From Teichococcus rhizosphaerae (GTDB lineage Bacteria; Pseudomonadota; Alphaproteobacteria; Acetobacterales; Acetobacteraceae), in NCBI RefSeq assembly GCF_002631185.1, contig NZ_PDNU01000006.1:92940-156939 (forward strand): a stretch of 64,000 nt of DNA, written 5' to 3'. This document shows, piece by piece, positions 18,569 to 27,050 of this stretch. How positions within the stretch are numbered: the first letter of the stretch is position 1; each line of letters starts with the position of its first letter. Below the pieces are notes generated by a model that saw only the letters and a list, made by a program, of their open reading frames with translations, searched no databases and was not told the origin of the DNA. Position numbers and translations under genes: made by a program.

Positions 18569-19679
18569 GAGGGAGGCTCCCGCCGCCGCACTGCGGCGCG
18601 GCGCGGCCGATTTCGCGGGCGAGCTGCTGGTCGATCTCGGTGCCATCGCCGCCAACTGGCGCGACCTCGCCGCGCGGCACCCATCCGGCCCCGTGGCGGG
18701 CGTGGTGAAGGCCGATGGCTACGGCCTCGGCGCCGCGCCCGTGGCGCGGGCGCTGGCCGCTGCCGGCTGCCGCCACTTCTTCGTCGCGCAGTTTTCCGAG
18801 GCGCTGGCGCTGCGCGAGGCGCTTGGCCACGGCCCGATGGTCGCCGTGCTGGGCGGCTTCCCCCCCGGCGCGGATGCGGGGGCAGGGCTCACGCCGGTGC
18901 TGAACGCGCCGGAGGACGTGGCGGCCGCCCGCGCCGCCGACCTCCGGGGCGCCATCCTGCACGCCGACACGGGCATGGAGCGGCTTGGGCTCACCGCTGC
19001 GGAGCTGCGCGCGGCGGGCGACCTGTCCGGCCTCGGCCTGCGCTACGTCATGACCCACCTGGCCTGCGCCGACGAGCCGGCCCACCCGCTGAACGCCGCC
19101 CAGGCCACGCGCTTCGCCGCCCTCCGCGCCGCCCTGCCGGGCGTGCCGGGCAGCTTCGCCAATTCGGCCGGCATGTTCCTCGGCCCCGATTTCGCCTCCG
19201 ACCTCGCCCGCCCCGGCTGCGCCCTCTACGGCATCAACCCGACGCCGGGCCGGCCCAACCCGATGCGGCAGGTGCTGCGCCTCGCCGTGCCCATCCTCCA
19301 GATCCGCGACGTGGCCCCCGGCACCACGGTGGGCTACGGCGCCAGCTGGACCGCGCCGCGCCAAAGCCGCATCGCCACCATTGCGGCGGGCTATGCCGAT
19401 GGCTATTTGCGGAGCCTGTCCAGCCGGGGCATCGGCATTCTCGCCGGGCGCCCTGTGCCGCTGGTGGGCCGGGTATCCATGGATCTCATCACCCTCGACG
19501 TGACGGACGTGCCGGAAGCCAGGGTGGGGGACCGCGTGGAGATGATCGGCCCGGAGCAGACGCCCGACGCCGTGGCGGCGCTGGCCGGCACCATCGGCTA
19601 CGAGATCCTCACCTCCCTCGGCGCCCGCTACCGGCGGCGCCACCTCGAACCCGGCCGGCCTCCCGGCATGGCGGCATGA
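18549..19679 (+). CDS. alr: Alanine racemase
   Basis: This 376-residue PLP enzyme makes D-alanine for peptidoglycan. The PLP lysine is Lys54 in VVKADGYGLGA, and the second catalytic Tyr lies in VGYGASWTA. It overlaps the end of dnaB by 20 bases in another frame, so expression is coupled. An ATG four codons upstream (18537) would give a longer overlap. The order dnaB-alr-radA is common in alphaproteobacteria; here mlaEF is placed between alr and radA. Confidence 0.95.
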   Translation: MAAAITEREAPAAALRRGAADFAGELLVDLGAIAANWRDLAARHPSGPVAGVVKADGYGLGAAPVARALAAAGCRHFFVAQFSEALALREALGHGPMVAVLGGFPPGADAGAGLTPVLNAPEDVAAARAADLRGAILHADTGMERLGLTAAELRAAGDLSGLGLRYVMTHLACADEPAHPLNAAQATRFAALRAALPGVPGSFANSAGMFLGPDFASDLARPGCALYGINPTPGRPNPMRQVLRLAVPILQIRDVAPGTTVGYGASWTAPRQSRIATIAAGYADGYLRSLSSRGIGILAGRPVPLVGRVSMDLITLDVTDVPEARVGDRVEMIGPEQTPDAVAALAGTIGYEILTSLGARYRRRHLEPGRPPGMAA

Positions 19680-19694
19680 AGCGGCGCCTCTGAT

Positions 19695-20480
19695 TTGAAC
19701 CTGATCCTGAACTTCCTGGCCACCATCGGCCGTGGCGTGCTCGGCGCCTGCCGCATCATCGGCGCGGTGGTGCTGTTCGCGCTGGAGGGCGTCTCGCACA
19801 TCCTCCGGCCGCCCTTCTATCCGCGGCTGGTGGGCCGCGCCTTTGTCGAGATCGCCTATTTCTCCCTGCCGGTGGTGGCGCTGACGGCGGTGTTCACCGG
19901 CATGGTGCTGGCGCTGCAATCCCATTCCGGCTTCTCCCGCTTCGGCGCGGAGAGCGCCATCGCCAACGTGGTCGTGCTGTCCATCACGCGGGAGCTGGGG
20001 CCGGTGCTGGCCGGGCTGATGGTGGCGGGCCGCATCGGCGCCGCCTTCGCCGCCGAGATCGGCACCATGCGTGTCACCGACCAGATCGACGCGCTGACCA
20101 CCCTCTCCACCAACCCGATGAAGTACCTGGTGGCGCCGCGCCTGCTGGCCGGCACCGTCGCCATGCCGCTGCTGGTGGTGATCGCCGACATCCTGGGCGT
20201 CATGGGCGGCTGGCTGGTGGGCACGGCGCAGCTCGGCTTCACCTCCGCCTCCTACCTCACCTCCACGCTGAACTTCCTGCAGCCCATGGATGTCATCTCC
20301 GGCCTGGTGAAGGCGGCGGTGTTCGGCTTCGTCATCACCCTGATGGGCTGCTACAGCGGCTACACCAGCCGCGGCGGCGCGCAGGGCGTGGGGGCCGCCA
20401 CCACGACGGCGGTGGTGTCCTCCTCCATCCTCATCCTGGCGCTGGACTATGTCCTGACGGCGATGTTCTTCGGCCTATGA
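19695..20480 (+). CDS. mlaE: MlaE-type ABC transporter permease
   Basis: This 261-residue membrane protein is the permease of an Mla-type lipid transport complex, which moves phospholipids between inner and outer membrane. Characteristic segments are VFTGMVLALQ, ITRELGPVLAGLMVAGRIGAA and the EIGTMRVTDQIDAL coupling helix. The start is a TTG codon (19695), chosen because it fits the spacing after alr and the protein begins in the conserved region. Its stop overlaps the start of the ATPase gene as ATGA. No MlaD, MlaC or MlaB gene follows. Confidence 0.93.
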   Translation: MNLILNFLATIGRGVLGACRIIGAVVLFALEGVSHILRPPFYPRLVGRAFVEIAYFSLPVVALTAVFTGMVLALQSHSGFSRFGAESAIANVVVLSITRELGPVLAGLMVAGRIGAAFAAEIGTMRVTDQIDALTTLSTNPMKYLVAPRLLAGTVAMPLLVVIADILGVMGGWLVGTAQLGFTSASYLTSTLNFLQPMDVISGLVKAAVFGFVITLMGCYSGYTSRGGAQGVGAATTTAVVSSSILILALDYVLTAMFFGL

Positions 20481-21250
20481 GCAGCACCCCGAAAATCCGC
20501 CTGCGCGGCCTTTCCAAGCGCTTCGGCGCCAAGACGGTGCTGGACGGCGTCGATCTCGACGTGGCGGCCGGCCATGGGCTGGTGATCCTGGGCGGCTCCG
20601 GCTCCGGCAAGTCGGTCACCATCAAGTGCATCCTCGGCCTGATCCAGCCCGATGCCGGCAGCATCGAGATCGACGGCCGCGACATCCTCGCCATGCCGCG
20701 CCGCGAGCGCGAGGCGCTGAACGACCGCATCGGCATGCTGTTCCAGAACGGCGCGCTGTTCGACAGCCTGCCCGTCTGGGAGAATGTCTGCTTCAAGCTG
20801 CTGGCGCAGAAGCGCATCACCCGCGCCCGCGCGCGCGACAAGGCGGCGGAGGTGCTGGCCCAGGTGGGCCTCGCCGCCAGCGTGGGCGACCTTTCGCCCT
20901 CCGAGCTGTCGGGCGGCATGCAGAAGCGCGTGGGCCTGGCCCGCGCCATTGCCGCCGAGCCGGAGATCATCTTCTTCGACGAACCCACCACCGGGCTCGA
21001 TCCCATCATGGGCGCGGTGATCGACGGGCTGATCGTCGATTGCGTCAAGCGCCTCGGCGCCACGGCGGTCTCCATCACCCACGACATGGCCAGCGCCCGC
21101 CGCATCGGCGACAGCGCGGCGATGATCCACAAGGGCCGCATCGTCTGGACCGGCCCCGCCTCCACCCTCGGCCACAGCGGCAACGCCATGGTGGACCAGT
21201 TCGCCAATGGCTCGCGCGAGGGGCCCATCACCATGGAGCTGCGCCGGTAG
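20477..21250 (+). CDS. mlaF: MlaF-type ABC transporter ATP-binding protein
   Basis: This 257-residue ATPase has Walker A GGSGSGKSV (39-47), the signature LSGGMQKRVGLARAI, and Walker B IIFFDEPTTGLDP. The motif order and the MlaE neighbour identify it as the energizing subunit of a lipid transporter. Translation is coupled to mlaE by an ATGA overlap. The C-terminal tail ends FANGSREGPITMELRR, as is common in MlaF proteins, where the tail contacts the partner subunit. Confidence 0.94.
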   Translation: MSSTPKIRLRGLSKRFGAKTVLDGVDLDVAAGHGLVILGGSGSGKSVTIKCILGLIQPDAGSIEIDGRDILAMPRREREALNDRIGMLFQNGALFDSLPVWENVCFKLLAQKRITRARARDKAAEVLAQVGLAASVGDLSPSELSGGMQKRVGLARAIAAEPEIIFFDEPTTGLDPIMGAVIDGLIVDCVKRLGATAVSITHDMASARRIGDSAAMIHKGRIVWTGPASTLGHSGNAMVDQFANGSREGPITMELRR

Positions 21251-21319
21251 CGCAAGGGTAGCGGCGGGGCGGGGCCACGCCCCCTCCCCTTCGTTCCCGT
21301 TTTGCCCCATATAGGGCGC

Positions 21320-22762
21320 ATGGCCAAACCCACCGCCCGTTTCGTCTGCCAGAGCTGCGGCGCCGTCGCGCCCAAGTGGCAGGGCCGCTGCGACGCCTGC
21401 GGCGAATGGAACACCCTGACCGAGGAGGTGGCGGAGATCCGCGCCCCCGGCCCCGCGGGCAAGGCGGCCGGCGGGCGCCGGGTGGAGTTCGTCAGCCTCA
21501 AGGGCCGCGCCGCGCCGCCGCCCCGCACCGAAAGCGGCATGGCCGAGCTGGACCGTGTGCTGGGCGGCGGCTTCGTGCCGGGCTCGGTGGTGCTGGTGGG
21601 AGGCGACCCCGGCATCGGCAAGTCCACCATCCTGCTCCAGGCGGCGGCGCGCATCGCCAGTGCCGGCCGGCGCGTCCTCTACATCTCGGGCGAGGAGGCG
21701 ATCGACCAGGTGCGGCTGCGGGCGCTCCGCCTCGGCCTCTCGGAAAGCCCGCTCGGCCTCGCGGCCTCCACCAGCCTGCGCGACATCGCGGCCAGCCTGG
21801 AGGAGGAGAAGGAGGCGACGCTGGTCATCATCGACTCGATCCAGACGGTGTGGCTGGACAGCCTCGATTCCGCCCCCGGCACGGTGAGCCAGGTGCGCGC
21901 CTGCGCCGCCGAGCTGACGCGGCTGGCCAAGACGCGCGGCTTCGCCGTGGTGCTGGTGGGGCACGTCACCAAGGAGGGGACGCTCGCCGGCCCGCGGGTG
22001 CTGGAGCACATGGTGGACGCCACCCTCTACTTCGAGGGCGACCGCGGCCACCAGTTCCGCATCCTGCGCGCGGTGAAGAACCGCTTCGGCGCGACCGACG
22101 AGATCGGCGTCTTCGAGATGACCGACCGGGGGCTGGTGGAGGTGGCCAACCCCTCCGCCCTCTTCCTGGCCGAGCGGCGCGGCAACATCTCCGGCAGCGC
22201 CGTCTTCGCCGGCATGGAGGGGACGCGGCCGGTGCTGGTCGAGATCCAGGCGCTGCTCTCGCCCTCCGCCTCGGGCGGCTCGCCGCGCCGGCAGGTGGTG
22301 GGGTGGGATTCGGGGCGGCTGGCCATGCTGATGGCGGTGCTGGAATCCCGCTGCCGCGTCAGCCTCGGCCAGAACGACGTCTACCTGAACATCGCGGGCG
22401 GGCTCCGCATCAACGAGCCGGCGGCCGACCTCGCCGTGGCCGCCGCCCTGGTCTCGGCCGCCACCGACCGGCCGACCGACCCCGGCTCGGTGTTCTTCGG
22501 CGAGGTGGGGCTCTCGGGCGAGGTGCGGCAGGTGTCGCAGACCGACCTGCGCCTGCGGGAGGCCGCCAAGCTCGGCTTCTCCGCCGCGATGCTGCCGCGC
22601 CGGGTGGCGCGCGGCGGCCGCGCGGCGGCGGCGCATGACGGGCTGCGCCTGTCCGAGATCGGCCACCTGGTCGACCTGGTGGCGCCGCTCGCCGCCGCCC
22701 CGCCGGCCCGCAAGGAAAAGGACAGGGACAAGGAGCGGAAGGAGAAGCCGGCCGCGGAATGA
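21320..22762 (+). CDS. radA: DNA repair protein RadA
   Basis: This 480-residue protein promotes branch migration in recombinational repair. It has the N-terminal zinc finger with Cys10, Cys13, Cys24 and Cys27, the RecA-like Walker A GGDPGIGKST (94-103), the RadA-specific VKNRFGATDEIG motif, and a C-terminal Lon-protease-like domain (VVGWDSGRLAMLMAVLESR, then FFGEVGLSGEVR). The ATG at 21320 begins the zinc finger directly. The C-terminal tail is a charged Lys/Glu/Asp run. It begins 69 bases after mlaF. Confidence 0.97.
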   Translation: MAKPTARFVCQSCGAVAPKWQGRCDACGEWNTLTEEVAEIRAPGPAGKAAGGRRVEFVSLKGRAAPPPRTESGMAELDRVLGGGFVPGSVVLVGGDPGIGKSTILLQAAARIASAGRRVLYISGEEAIDQVRLRALRLGLSESPLGLAASTSLRDIAASLEEEKEATLVIIDSIQTVWLDSLDSAPGTVSQVRACAAELTRLAKTRGFAVVLVGHVTKEGTLAGPRVLEHMVDATLYFEGDRGHQFRILRAVKNRFGATDEIGVFEMTDRGLVEVANPSALFLAERRGNISGSAVFAGMEGTRPVLVEIQALLSPSASGGSPRRQVVGWDSGRLAMLMAVLESRCRVSLGQNDVYLNIAGGLRINEPAADLAVAAALVSAATDRPTDPGSVFFGEVGLSGEVRQVSQTDLRLREAAKLGFSAAMLPRRVARGGRAAAAHDGLRLSEIGHLVDLVAPLAAAPPARKEKDRDKERKEKPAAE

Positions 22763-22823
22763 GCGCCGCCCCGCGCGTCCGTTGCGTGACTCCCGCCCGG
22801 TGCTTGGCTATACGCTGCCCCCG

Positions 22824-23384
22824 ATGACCTGGGTGGACGGCATTGTCCTCGCGGTGCTCGCCCTTTCGGCGCTCATCGCCTTCTTTCGCGGCCTGGTGCG
22901 CGAGGTGCTGGGCGTCGGCGCCTGGGTCGGCGCCGCCCTGTTCGCCATCGCCATCCTGCCAGGGCTGCGGCCGCTGGCCACCGCCTCCATCCAGCCCGCC
23001 TGGCTGGCGGAGCTGATCGCCATCGGCGCCGCCTTCCTGCTGGCCCTGGTGGTGCTCAAGCTGCTCATCGCCTGGTTCGCCAACCGCGTGCGGAACTCGG
23101 TTGTCGGGGGTCTGGACCGCGCTCTCGGCATGGTGTTCGGCCTCGCGCGGGGTGCTTTCCTGGTGGTCCTCGCCTATATCGTGGGCGGGCTTTTCCTTCC
23201 CTCCGTGGAGCGCTGGCCGGAGCCGGTGCGGGAGGCACGGACCCTGCCCGTGGTGGCGGATGCGTCCGACCTGCTTGTCGCGCAGCTTCCGCCGGAGTAT
23301 CGCCCGCGACTTCCCGACCTGCCGCAGCGCAGCATGCCCAGCATGGACGAGCTGCTGCGACCCCCGGCCAGAGGCCGGACCTGA
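22824..23384 (+). CDS. cvpA: CvpA family membrane protein
   Basis: This 186-residue protein has four predicted membrane helices and the CvpA-like opening WVDGIVLAVLALSALIAFFR. The family is linked to colicin V production in E. coli, with its exact function unsettled. Its place just before purF is conserved across proteobacteria and supports the call. The ATG start MTWVDGIV was chosen from this motif. The last 40 residues are hydrophilic and proline-rich. Confidence 0.88.
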   Translation: MTWVDGIVLAVLALSALIAFFRGLVREVLGVGAWVGAALFAIAILPGLRPLATASIQPAWLAELIAIGAAFLLALVVLKLLIAWFANRVRNSVVGGLDRALGMVFGLARGAFLVVLAYIVGGLFLPSVERWPEPVREARTLPVVADASDLLVAQLPPEYRPRLPDLPQRSMPSMDELLRPPARGRT

Positions 23385-23444
23385 GTGTCCCGGCCCGATG
23401 CCGGACCTGAGCACGCCGGCCTGGAGCCGGTAACGAGGATGCCG

Positions 23445-24926
23445 ATGCAGCCCCTGCCCTCCACCAACCCCTGGGATGACGACGACGGCTTCCATGAGGA
23501 ATGCGGCGTCTTCGGTGTCTGGAACGCGACCGACGCGGCGGCGCTGACGGCCCTCGGCCTGCACGCCCTCCAGCACCGGGGCCAGGAGGCGTCCGGCATC
23601 GTCACCCTGTCCGAGAAGGGCGGCTTCCACGCCCATCGCGGCCTCGGCCTGGTGGGGGACATCTTCGGCGACGCCAAGGTGATGGCCGGCCTCAAGGGGC
23701 GTTGCGCGGTGGGCCACAACCGCTACGCCACCACCGGCGAGACGGCGCTGCGCAACGTGCAGCCGCTCTTCGCCGATTTTGAGTTCGGCGGGCTGGCGGT
23801 GGCCCATAACGGCAACCTGACCAACGCCTCCACGCTGAAGCGCGCGCTTGTCCGCCGCGGCTGCCTGTTCCAGAGCACCACCGATTCGGAGGTGTTCGTC
23901 CACCTCATCGCCATCAGCCTCTACGCCAATGTGGTGGACCGGCTGATCGACGCGCTGAAGCAGGTGCAGGGCGCCTACTCCCTTGTCGCGCTGCATGACG
24001 GCGCGCTGATCGGCGCGCGCGACCCGATGGGCGTGCGGCCGCTGGTGCTGGGCCGCCTCGGCGCGGCCGAGGGCGGCGCCTATGTGCTGGCCAGCGAGAC
24101 CTGCGCCCTCGACATCGTCGGCGCCGAGTTCATCCGCGACGTCGAGCCGGGCGAGATCGTCGTCATCGACAACAACGGCCTGCGCAGCATCAAGCCCTTC
24201 GGCCGCGGCCAGAGCCGCTTCTGCATCTTCGAGTACATCTACTTCGCCCGCCCCGACTCCGTGATGGAGGGCACGCCCGTCTATGGCACCCGCAAGCGCA
24301 TCGGCGCGGAGCTGGCGCGGGAGAGCCATGTCGAGGCGGACGTGATCGTGCCGGTGCCGGATTCCGGCGTGCCCGCCGCCATGGGCTACGCGGCCGAGAG
24401 CGGCATCCCCTTCGAGCTGGGCATCATCCGCAACCACTATGTCGGGCGCACCTTCATCGAGCCGACCGACCAGATCCGCCATCTCGGCGTGAAGCTGAAG
24501 CACAGCGCCAACCGGCCGACGATCGAGGGCAAGCGCGTCATCCTGGTGGACGACTCGATCGTGCGCGGCACCACCTCGAAGAAGATCGTCGAGATGGTGC
24601 GGCAGGCCGGCGCCCGCGAGGTGCACATGCGCATCTCCTCGCCGCCGACGACGCATTCCTGCTTCTACGGCATCGACACGCCGGAGCGGGAGAAGCTGCT
24701 GGCCGCGAAGCACGACGTGGAGGAGATGGCGCGCATCATCGGCGCCGACAGCCTGGCCTTCATCTCGCTCGACGGCCTCTACCGCGCCCTCGGCCATGCC
24801 AAGCGCGACGCCGGCAACCCCGGCTACTGCGATGCCTGCTTCACCGGCGACTACGCCATCCCGCTGACCGACCTGGAAGGCCATCCGGAGCGCGTGCCCG
24901 TGCTGCTGGCGGCGAACGGCCAGTGA
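23445..24926 (+). CDS. purF: Amidophosphoribosyltransferase
   Basis: This 493-residue enzyme makes 5-phosphoribosylamine from PRPP and glutamine, the first step of purine synthesis. The glutaminase nucleophile is Cys20 in EECGVFGVW; the residues before it form a propeptide normally removed in this family. The PRPP-binding loop is VILVDDSIVRGTT. A GAGG element lies six bases before the ATG at 23445; the ATG two codons earlier is adjacent to it and less likely. C-terminal Cys residues (YCDACFTGDY) could ligate an iron-sulfur cluster as in B. subtilis PurF. Confidence 0.97.
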   Translation: MQPLPSTNPWDDDDGFHEECGVFGVWNATDAAALTALGLHALQHRGQEASGIVTLSEKGGFHAHRGLGLVGDIFGDAKVMAGLKGRCAVGHNRYATTGETALRNVQPLFADFEFGGLAVAHNGNLTNASTLKRALVRRGCLFQSTTDSEVFVHLIAISLYANVVDRLIDALKQVQGAYSLVALHDGALIGARDPMGVRPLVLGRLGAAEGGAYVLASETCALDIVGAEFIRDVEPGEIVVIDNNGLRSIKPFGRGQSRFCIFEYIYFARPDSVMEGTPVYGTRKRIGAELARESHVEADVIVPVPDSGVPAAMGYAAESGIPFELGIIRNHYVGRTFIEPTDQIRHLGVKLKHSANRPTIEGKRVILVDDSIVRGTTSKKIVEMVRQAGAREVHMRISSPPTTHSCFYGIDTPEREKLLAAKHDVEEMARIIGADSLAFISLDGLYRALGHAKRDAGNPGYCDACFTGDYAIPLTDLEGHPERVPVLLAANGQ

Positions 24927-24943
24927 GCGGAGGCATGACGGGC

Positions 24944-25720
24944 ATGACGGCCCCCGCCGCCGGTTCTTCCGGCGCGTCTTCCGCCGGGGCGGCCACGGCG
25001 CCGAAGCCGCTGGCCGGGCAGGTCGCCCTCGTCACCGGCGCCAGCCGGGGCATCGGCGCCGCGCTGGCGCTGGAGCTGGCCGGGCGCGGCGCGCATTGCG
25101 TGCTGGTGGCCCGCACCCAGGGCGGCCTCGAGGAAACGGACGACGCCATCCGCGCCATCGGCGGCACCGCCACGCTGCTGCCCTTCAACCTGACCAAGGA
25201 CGCCGACAAGATCGACGCCTTCGGCCCCTCGCTGATCGAGCGCTTCGGCCGGCTGGACATCCTGGTCCACAATGCCGGCACGCTGGGCAGCCTGACGCCC
25301 GTGGCGCACATCCAGCCGCGCGACTGGACGGAGCTGGTGGGCGTCAACCTCACCGCCACCTGGCGCCTGATCCGCACCTGCGACCCGCCGCTGCGCGCGG
25401 CGCCGGCGGGCCGCGCCGTGTTCGTCACCACCGGGCGGGTGCAGCGCCCGAAGCCCTATTGGGGCCCCTATGGCGCCACCAAGGCCGGCATGGAGCACCT
25501 GGTGCGGAGCTGGGCCATGGAGGTGGAGGGCGGCAACCTCCGGGTGAACCTGTTCGACCCCGACGTGGTGGCCACCAAGCTGCGCGCCCAGGCGATGCCG
25601 GGCGAGGACCCCGCCACCATCGCCCAGCCTGCCGATGTCGCCCCCGCCCTGGCCGATCTCTGCATGCCCGCCGAGTCGCGGCATGGCGAGACCGTTCTTT
25701 TCCGTGGCAGGGCCGAATGA
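24944..25720 (+). CDS. SDR family oxidoreductase (purF-linked)
   Basis: This 258-residue SDR follows purF directly, an association seen in other alphaproteobacteria. It has TGASRGIG (31-38), HNAG (109-112) and Tyr176/Lys180 (GPYGATKAG). At the position of the usual catalytic Ser there is Thr163, which is unusual but can be functional. The substrate is unknown. The start was placed 10 bases after a GGAGG element (24929-24933); GTG at 24923 and ATG at 24935 are alternatives that overlap or touch purF. Its TGA overlaps an ATG (TGATG) of a 9-codon ORF leading into the asd leader. Confidence 0.85.
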   Translation: MTAPAAGSSGASSAGAATAPKPLAGQVALVTGASRGIGAALALELAGRGAHCVLVARTQGGLEETDDAIRAIGGTATLLPFNLTKDADKIDAFGPSLIERFGRLDILVHNAGTLGSLTPVAHIQPRDWTELVGVNLTATWRLIRTCDPPLRAAPAGRAVFVTTGRVQRPKPYWGPYGATKAGMEHLVRSWAMEVEGGNLRVNLFDPDVVATKLRAQAMPGEDPATIAQPADVAPALADLCMPAESRHGETVLFRGRAE

Positions 25721-25748
25721 TGCTTGACGCCGCTCTCGCGGCGGCGTG

Positions 25749-25850
25749 ATGATGCCGGCCATGTCCGCCCCGATCATCATCAAGCGCATTACCAAGACGA
25801 CCGCTCCGGCGGGGCGTCCTCTGGTGGCTGCGCGGATCGCCGCGGCATAA
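25749..25850 (+). CDS. Candidate leader peptide upstream of asd
   Basis: This 33-codon ORF lies in the 218-base gap before asd. Its first half is rich in Met, Ile, Lys and Thr codons (MMPAM, then IIIKRITKTT), the four amino acids made from the Asd product. It begins at a TGATG overlap with a 9-codon ORF (25720-25749), which itself overlaps the SDR stop in the same way. Internal ATG 25761 is an alternative start; TTGACG at 25724-25729 and GATGAT at 25748-25753 (spacing 18) would put the transcript start at that ATG. No strong ribosome-binding site is visible. This is inference from codon content and position. Confidence 0.5.
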   Translation: MMPAMSAPIIIKRITKTTAPAGRPLVAARIAAA

Positions 25851-25885
25851 AACACCAGAAGGCCCCGCCGGAGACGGACGGGGCC
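25804..25885 (+). promoter_or_regulatory. Candidate attenuator (mutually exclusive hairpins) before asd
   Basis: Segment A (25804-25815, CTCCGGCGGGGC), inside the leader ORF just after the Thr codons, is perfectly complementary over 12 bases to segment B (25862-25873). Segment B also belongs to a local hairpin, GGCCCCG (25861-25867) with CGGGGCC (25879-25885), extended by an inner CCG/CGG pair around a GAGA loop. A:B and B:C pairing exclude each other. No U tract follows, so control could be Rho-dependent or at asd translation. A small second hairpin lies at 25889-25903. Confidence 0.5.
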
Positions 25886-25938
25886 ACAGCCGGACAAGCC
25901 GGCGCCCGTCTCTCCCGGCCCACCGGACAGAGACCCCC

Positions 25939-27000
25939 ATGCTGACCCTTCCAGAAACCGTCGAAGCCCAGCCGCACCTGAACGTGGCCGCCAATCCCGT
26001 GGTGGCCATCGTCGGCGCCACCGGCGCGGTCGGCGTCGAGCTGCTGCGCTGCCTGGAGGCGCGGAACTTCCCGCTTTCCCGGCTGCGCCTGCTGGCCTCC
26101 CCCCGCTCCGCCGGCCGCACCATGACCTTCCGCGGCGAGGCGGTGGAGGTCGAGGCGCTGACCGAGGACAGCTTCGAGGGCGTGGGCCTCGCGCTGTTCT
26201 CGGCCGGCTCCGGCGTCTCCAAGCGCTACGCCGCCGCCGCCGTGAAGGCCGGCGCCGTGGTGGTGGACAATTCCTCCGCCTTCCGCATGGACCCCGACGT
26301 GCCGCTGGTGGTGCCCGAGGTGAACGGCGCGGCCATCGCCCGCCACCGCGGCATCATCGCCAACCCCAACTGCGTGGCGGCCATCGCCACCGTGGCGCTG
26401 GCGCCGCTGCACCGGGCGCACCCCATCCGCCGCCTGCACGCCGCCACCTACCAGGCAGCCTCCGGCGCCGGCGCCGCCGCCATGGAGGAGCTGCGCGAGT
26501 CCACCGCCGCCTATCTGCGGGGCGAACGCTTCGAGCCCCGGGTCCTCCCCCACCCCTACGCCTTCAACCTGTTCAGCCACAATGCCGAGATGGACCCGGA
26601 GACGGGCTATAACGGGGAGGAGACCAAGGTCGTCGCCGAAACCCGGCGCATCATGGGCACGCCGGAGCTGCCGGTCGGCATCACCTGCATCCGCGTGCCG
26701 GTGCTTCGCGCCCATGCCCTGGCGCTGACGGTGGAGTTCGGCGAGGCGGTGCCCGTCGAGGAGGCGCGCGCCCTGCTGGCCGCCGCGCCCGGCGTGAAGC
26801 TGGTGGATGACCGCGCCCGCAACCACTTCCCCATGCCGAGCGACGCCACCGGCCAGGACGACGTGCTGGTCGGCCGCATCCGTCCCGACAGCGGCGACCC
26901 CTCCGGCCGCTCGCTGTGCCTCTTCGTGGTGGGCGACCAGCTGCTGAAGGGTGCCGCGCTGAACGCCGTGCAGATCGCCGAGGCGCTGCTGCCGCGCTGA
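25939..27000 (+). CDS. asd: Aspartate-semialdehyde dehydrogenase
   Basis: This 353-residue NADPH enzyme reduces beta-aspartyl phosphate to aspartate semialdehyde, the branch point to lysine, threonine, methionine and isoleucine. It has the Rossmann start VAIVGATGAVGVELL (22-36), SAGSGVSK for phosphate/NADP contacts, and the catalytic Cys145 in ANPNCVAAIA. The assignment is to the bacterial Asd family; members of the USG-1 subfamily lack the catalytic residues and are therefore excluded. It is preceded by the candidate leader peptide and converges with a CorC-type gene 50 bases on. Confidence 0.95.
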   Translation: MLTLPETVEAQPHLNVAANPVVAIVGATGAVGVELLRCLEARNFPLSRLRLLASPRSAGRTMTFRGEAVEVEALTEDSFEGVGLALFSAGSGVSKRYAAAAVKAGAVVVDNSSAFRMDPDVPLVVPEVNGAAIARHRGIIANPNCVAAIATVALAPLHRAHPIRRLHAATYQAASGAGAAAMEELRESTAAYLRGERFEPRVLPHPYAFNLFSHNAEMDPETGYNGEETKVVAETRRIMGTPELPVGITCIRVPVLRAHALALTVEFGEAVPVEEARALLAAAPGVKLVDDRARNHFPMPSDATGQDDVLVGRIRPDSGDPSGRSLCLFVVGDQLLKGAALNAVQIAEALLPR

Positions 27001-27050
27001 GGCGGCCGGCGGGGGGGGAGGGAGCCTCTCCCCTTGCCCGCCCCGCCGCC

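Noticed and set aside
21251..21319. Terminator between mlaF and radA
   Set aside because: There is a small GC hairpin (GGGGC / GCCCC) but the T run (TTTT) is displaced by about 20 bases and interrupted; evidence is too weak.
22410..24884. Open minus-strand frame of 824 codons across radA-cvpA-purF
   Set aside because: It spans three clear genes on the opposite strand and reads as low-complexity Gly/Arg/His sequence; explained by high GC at third positions.
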